NCBI RefSeq assembly: GCF_004138125.1
Contig: NZ_RXHS01000001.1
Location: forward strand, 1 to 64,000
DNA: 64,000 nucleotides
Reading direction: 5' to 3'
Source: Seramator thermalis
Lineage (GTDB): Bacteria > Bacteroidota > Bacteroidia > Bacteroidales > Dysgonomonadaceae
In this document: positions 61,298 to 64,000 of the stretch, one piece after another
How positions within the stretch are numbered: the first letter of the stretch is position 1
Layout: the number at the start of each line of letters is the position of its first letter
Made by a program: the position numbers and the translations under genes
Notes under the pieces: model-generated
Database searches by the model: none
Told to the model about the DNA's origin: nothing
The model's input: only the letters and a program-made list of their open reading frames with translations

Positions 61298-62029
61298 ATG
61301 AGAATTATCCCTGCTATAGACATTATCGGCGGAAAATGTGTGCGACTCACGCGAGGCGATTATCACTCCGAAAAGATATACCGCGACTCGCCATTGGAAG
61401 TGGCAAAGGAATTGGAAGCACACGGAATGCAATATTTGCATCTGGTTGATTTGGACGGCGCCCGATCCAAACATATCGTTAATTACAAAACTTTATACCG
61501 AATTGCGACACATACCTCGCTTAAAATCGACTTTGGCGGAGGCATTAAATCGGATGATGACGTACGAATTGCTTTCGAAAATGGCGCCGCACAAATTACC
61601 GGCGGAAGTGTTGCTGCCGAATATCCCGAAATGTTTGAACGATGGCTCGAATATTTCGGCAGCGAAAAAATCATATTGGGTGCCGACAGCAACGACCGAA
61701 AAATAGCCACTCACGGTTGGCAGCAACAGTCGGAAATCGATGTTGTTGATTTCATTTCCGACTATGCAAGTAAAGGTGTTCGCTACGTGATTTGTACCGA
61801 TATCGACAAAGACGGCATGTTGCAAGGTCCTTCCATCGATTTATACAAGCAGATTATCGACAATATCGACATAAAACTTATCGCAAGTGGAGGCGTTTCG
61901 TCCATTCACGATTTGGAAATCCTTCAAAACATCGGATGCGACGGAGCCATCATTGGTAAAGCCATTTACGAAGGTCGCATTTCACTTGCAGAATTAGAAA
62001 AATCGGTGACGGAAAACATCTTTCGATAA
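61298..62029 (+). CDS. hisA: ProFAR isomerase
   Basis: The 243-residue (beta-alpha)8 barrel isomerises ProFAR to PRFAR. Catalytic Asp8 ([11 protein letters not shown]) and Asp130 (ILGADSND) are in place; [14 protein letters not shown] and [11 protein letters not shown] are the phosphate-binding loops. It starts 21 bp after hisH. Confidence 0.97.
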   Translation: MRIIPAIDIIGGKCVRLTRGDYHSEKIYRDSPLEVAKELEAHGMQYLHLVDLDGARSKHIVNYKTLYRIATHTSLKIDFGGGIKSDDDVRIAFENGAAQITGGSVAAEYPEMFERWLEYFGSEKIILGADSNDRKIATHGWQQQSEIDVVDFISDYASKGVRYVICTDIDKDGMLQGPSIDLYKQIIDNIDIKLIASGGVSSIHDLEILQNIGCDGAIIGKAIYEGRISLAELEKSVTENIFR

Positions 62030-62040
62030 ATTTATTCATC

Positions 62041-62793
62041 ATGCTCCGAAAAAGAATTATTCCCTGCCTCGATATTCGTGAGGGACGCACAGTGAAAGGC
62101 GTCCATTTCGTCGATATTCGCGATGCCGGCGATCCGGTTGAGCTGGCAAAACGATATGTCCGGGAAGGAGCCGACGAGCTGGTTTTTCTCGATATCACCG
62201 CCACAGTCGAAAAACGCAAAACACTCACCGACCTGGTGAATCGTATTGCTCGCGAAATCAATATTCCCTTCACCGTAGGTGGCGGCATCGACAGCCTCGA
62301 AGATGCTCGATCCATCATCAAGGCAGGAGCCGACAAAGTGAGCATCAATTCATCGGCCGTAAAAAATCCGCAACTCATTACCGACATTGCGCGCGAATTT
62401 GGCAGTCAGTGCGTGGTGCTTGCCATCGACACCAAATTCGAAAACGGAGAATGGAAGGTTTATGTGCACGGCGGACGCACTCCCACTCCACTGCGCACAA
62501 CGGAATGGGCAAAAACGGGCGAACAACTTGGCGCCGGCGAAATATTGCTCACATCGATGAATAACGACGGAACAAAAAGCGGCTTTGCAATCGACATCAC
62601 TCGCTCCGTAAGTGAGGCAGTGAATATTCCCGTAATCGCCTCCGGCGGTGCAGGCACAATGAAACATTTCGCCGAAGTATTTACACAAACAAAGGCCGGT
62701 GCTGCATTGGCAGCAAGCATTTTCCATTTTGGCGAAATACCTATTCCTCAATTAAAAGCATATTTAAAAACTCAACAAATACCCATCAGATGA
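62041..62793 (+). CDS. hisF: Imidazole glycerol phosphate synthase, cyclase subunit
   Basis: The 250-residue barrel makes imidazole glycerol phosphate and AICAR from PRFAR and ammonia from HisH. Catalytic Asp11 ([14 protein letters not shown]) and Asp130 (VLAIDTK) are conserved. [13 protein letters not shown] and [13 protein letters not shown] bind phosphate. It overlaps hisIE by 4 bp (ATGA). Confidence 0.97.
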   Translation: MLRKRIIPCLDIREGRTVKGVHFVDIRDAGDPVELAKRYVREGADELVFLDITATVEKRKTLTDLVNRIAREINIPFTVGGGIDSLEDARSIIKAGADKVSINSSAVKNPQLITDIAREFGSQCVVLAIDTKFENGEWKVYVHGGRTPTPLRTTEWAKTGEQLGAGEILLTSMNNDGTKSGFAIDITRSVSEAVNIPVIASGGAGTMKHFAEVFTQTKAGAALAASIFHFGEIPIPQLKAYLKTQQIPIR

Positions 62794-63377
62794 ATATTGA
62801 TTTTGAAAAATCGGGCGGATTAGTTCCCGCCATCGTTCAAGACGCGCTCACAATGCAAGTGCTCATGCTCGGATACATGAACCGTGAAGCGCTCGATAAA
62901 ACCATTGCCGAAGGCAAGGTTACTTTCTTCAGCCGCAGCAAACAACGACTATGGACTAAAGGCGAAGAATCGGGACATTTTCTTTTTGTTGATGAAATAC
63001 TGACCGATTGCGACAATGACACCATTTTGGTGAAAGCTTTCCCGCAAGGGCCTACCTGTCATACGGGCTCTTACTCTTGTTTCGGCAACAAATTACCAAA
63101 AGGATTTCTCTACGAACTCGAAAATGTCATCGAACAGCGAATTGCCGACAAACCCGAAAATTCGTACACCAGCAATTTGTTTAGTCGTGGCGTAAACAAA
63201 GTTGCCCAAAAAGTGGGTGAAGAGGCGGTGGAACTTGTTATCGAAGCCAAAGACGATAATCTTGTTCTTTTCAAAAACGAAGCTGCCGACTTGTTATACC
63301 ACTTCCTGATTTTGTTGAAAACAAAAAATCTAAAATTGCAGGATATCGAAGAGGTGCTGGTGGAAAGACATAAATGA
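62790..63377 (+). CDS. hisI: Bifunctional phosphoribosyl-AMP cyclohydrolase/phosphoribosyl-ATP pyrophosphatase
   Basis: The 195-residue fusion (also called hisIE) opens with the cyclohydrolase domain ([44 protein letters not shown], metal Cys in [13 protein letters not shown]) and ends with the pyrophosphatase domain ([28 protein letters not shown]). It covers steps 2 and 3 of the pathway. The start codon overlaps the hisF stop, suggesting translational coupling. Confidence 0.96.
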   Translation: MNIDFEKSGGLVPAIVQDALTMQVLMLGYMNREALDKTIAEGKVTFFSRSKQRLWTKGEESGHFLFVDEILTDCDNDTILVKAFPQGPTCHTGSYSCFGNKLPKGFLYELENVIEQRIADKPENSYTSNLFSRGVNKVAQKVGEEAVELVIEAKDDNLVLFKNEAADLLYHFLILLKTKNLKLQDIEEVLVERHK

Positions 63378-63464
63378 AAATAACGTTTTTCGAGGAAACA
63401 ACAAGCGCAAAATAAAAGAGACCGCTTGATTTCTAAACAAATAGAAAAATAAATCGAATAAACA

Positions 63465-64000
63465 ATGATGAATTATCCCATTCACTCCCTTTGTGACGAA
63501 GTATGCCGCATTGCCATCACAACGGGAAAATATTTGAAAGAACAGCAGCAGAAAATAGACACATCGTCGATAGAAATGAAAGGTGCCCGCAACTATGTAA
63601 CTTATGTTGACAAAGAAGCAGAGCGCCAACTCGTCACAGCATTGTCGCAACTTCTACCGGAAGCAGGATTTTTGACCGAAGAAGCCACAGTAGAGTTTGT
63701 AGAAAAACAATATGTCTGGATCATCGATCCTTTGGATGGTACCACAAATTATGTACATAAGGATACACCTTACTCGGTGAGTATTGCTTTGATGAAAGAA
63801 CGCAAGATACTTTTAGGCGTAGTTTTCGACCCTGTTGCAGACGAACTTTACTATGCTGTCGAAAACGAAAATGCACGTTTGAATCAGAAACCCATAAAGG
63901 TGAGCGAAAAAAACATGCTTCAAAACGGCTACATCGGATTTGGCATTCCATATAATCTTACGGCTGAAGGTGAAAAGATTTTGCAAAACGCTCTTCATCA
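63465..64000 (+). CDS. Inositol-monophosphatase-family protein, 5' part (window end)
   Basis: At least 178 residues are seen before the window ends. The start is one of two adjacent ATGs (63465, 63468). The metal-binding motifs are FLTEEA (Glu) and WIIDPLDGTTNYVH (DPLDGTTN), typical of IMPase/SuhB/HisN. It follows hisIE by 87 bp with no -7 box seen, so it may be the last operon gene. The HisB here already has a phosphatase domain, so a HisN role is not needed; a SuhB or CysQ-like role is equally possible. Confidence 0.88.
   Translation, partial: MMNYPIHSLCDEVCRIAITTGKYLKEQQQKIDTSSIEMKGARNYVTYVDKEAERQLVTALSQLLPEAGFLTEEATVEFVEKQYVWIIDPLDGTTNYVHKDTPYSVSIALMKERKILLGVVFDPVADELYYAVENENARLNQKPIKVSEKNMLQNGYIGFGIPYNLTAEGEKILQNALH

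Overview
The window looks like a chromosomal piece from a member of the order Bacteroidales. Three things point there. Many genes belong to families largely confined to Bacteroidetes (DUF4105, DUF4831, DUF4923, DUF4293, DUF5686, the double-PspC protein, the Rpb6/omega-type RpoZ). Gene sets such as bamD-rpoZ-DUF4293 and padR-pspC are typical of the order. Many genes have a -7 box of the Bacteroidetes type (TAnnTTTG) upstream, three of them with a TTTG or TTGG -33 box at 19-20 bp. Species and family cannot be fixed from the sequence; the family guesses (Dysgonomonadaceae, Paludibacteraceae, Porphyromonadaceae) are only inference.

Layout. 1-703: the right end of an IS21-family element (end of istB, two terminal repeats) sits inside a DUF454 membrane-protein gene, leaving a 5'-truncated pseudogene. 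708-5119 (minus): purM-prfA-pyrF-HD phosphohydrolase, a nucleotide-metabolism and translation operon. 5355-9301 (minus): gyrA and a secreted TPR protein. 9564-15824 (minus): DUF4105 (Lnb-type) protein, a degenerate alkaline-phosphatase-fold protein and secA. 15977-26804: mixed housekeeping genes (exported nitroreductase, rpmE2, cinA, DUF4923, serS, tilS, pheS, DUF4831, DUF3298 lipoprotein, a sufB without sufC or sufD). 26889-30533 (minus): ung, asnA, pyrK-pyrD. 30627-31868: a small, very AT-rich islet with an XRE regulator, its probable operator and an unknown ORF. 31924-35624: exported glutathione peroxidase, holA-amn, an orphan HsdR_N protein, panB. 35738-42956: envelope genes (FadL-like barrel, aromatic/Ser-rich exported protein, SPOR lipoprotein, bamD) with rpoZ and a Crp/Fnr regulator. 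43102-56046: DUF5686, DUF389, PadR/PspC, coaBC, an M23 peptidase, a porin with a solute-binding-like protein, and a glycosyltransferase. 56149-64000: a complete histidine operon hisG-D-C-B-H-A-F-IE followed by an inositol-monophosphatase-family gene that runs off the window.

The clearest regulatory system is in front of hisG. A canonical promoter is followed by an 18-residue leader peptide with four consecutive His codons (MKANRIHHHHFQTCGQAS) and an intrinsic terminator. A 7-nt segment at the end of the leader ORF is exactly complementary to the 5' arm of the terminator, as in transcription attenuation controlled by charged tRNA-His. No tRNA, rRNA, CRISPR array or complete phage was seen. Other points for a second look are the degenerate phosphatase beside secA, CoaBC lacking the E. 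coli catalytic Cys and Asn, the aromatic-repeat exported protein, inverted repeats over the serS and XRE-gene promoters, and three exported-protein genes whose -7 box lies 6-10 nt before the start codon and so could be leaderless.
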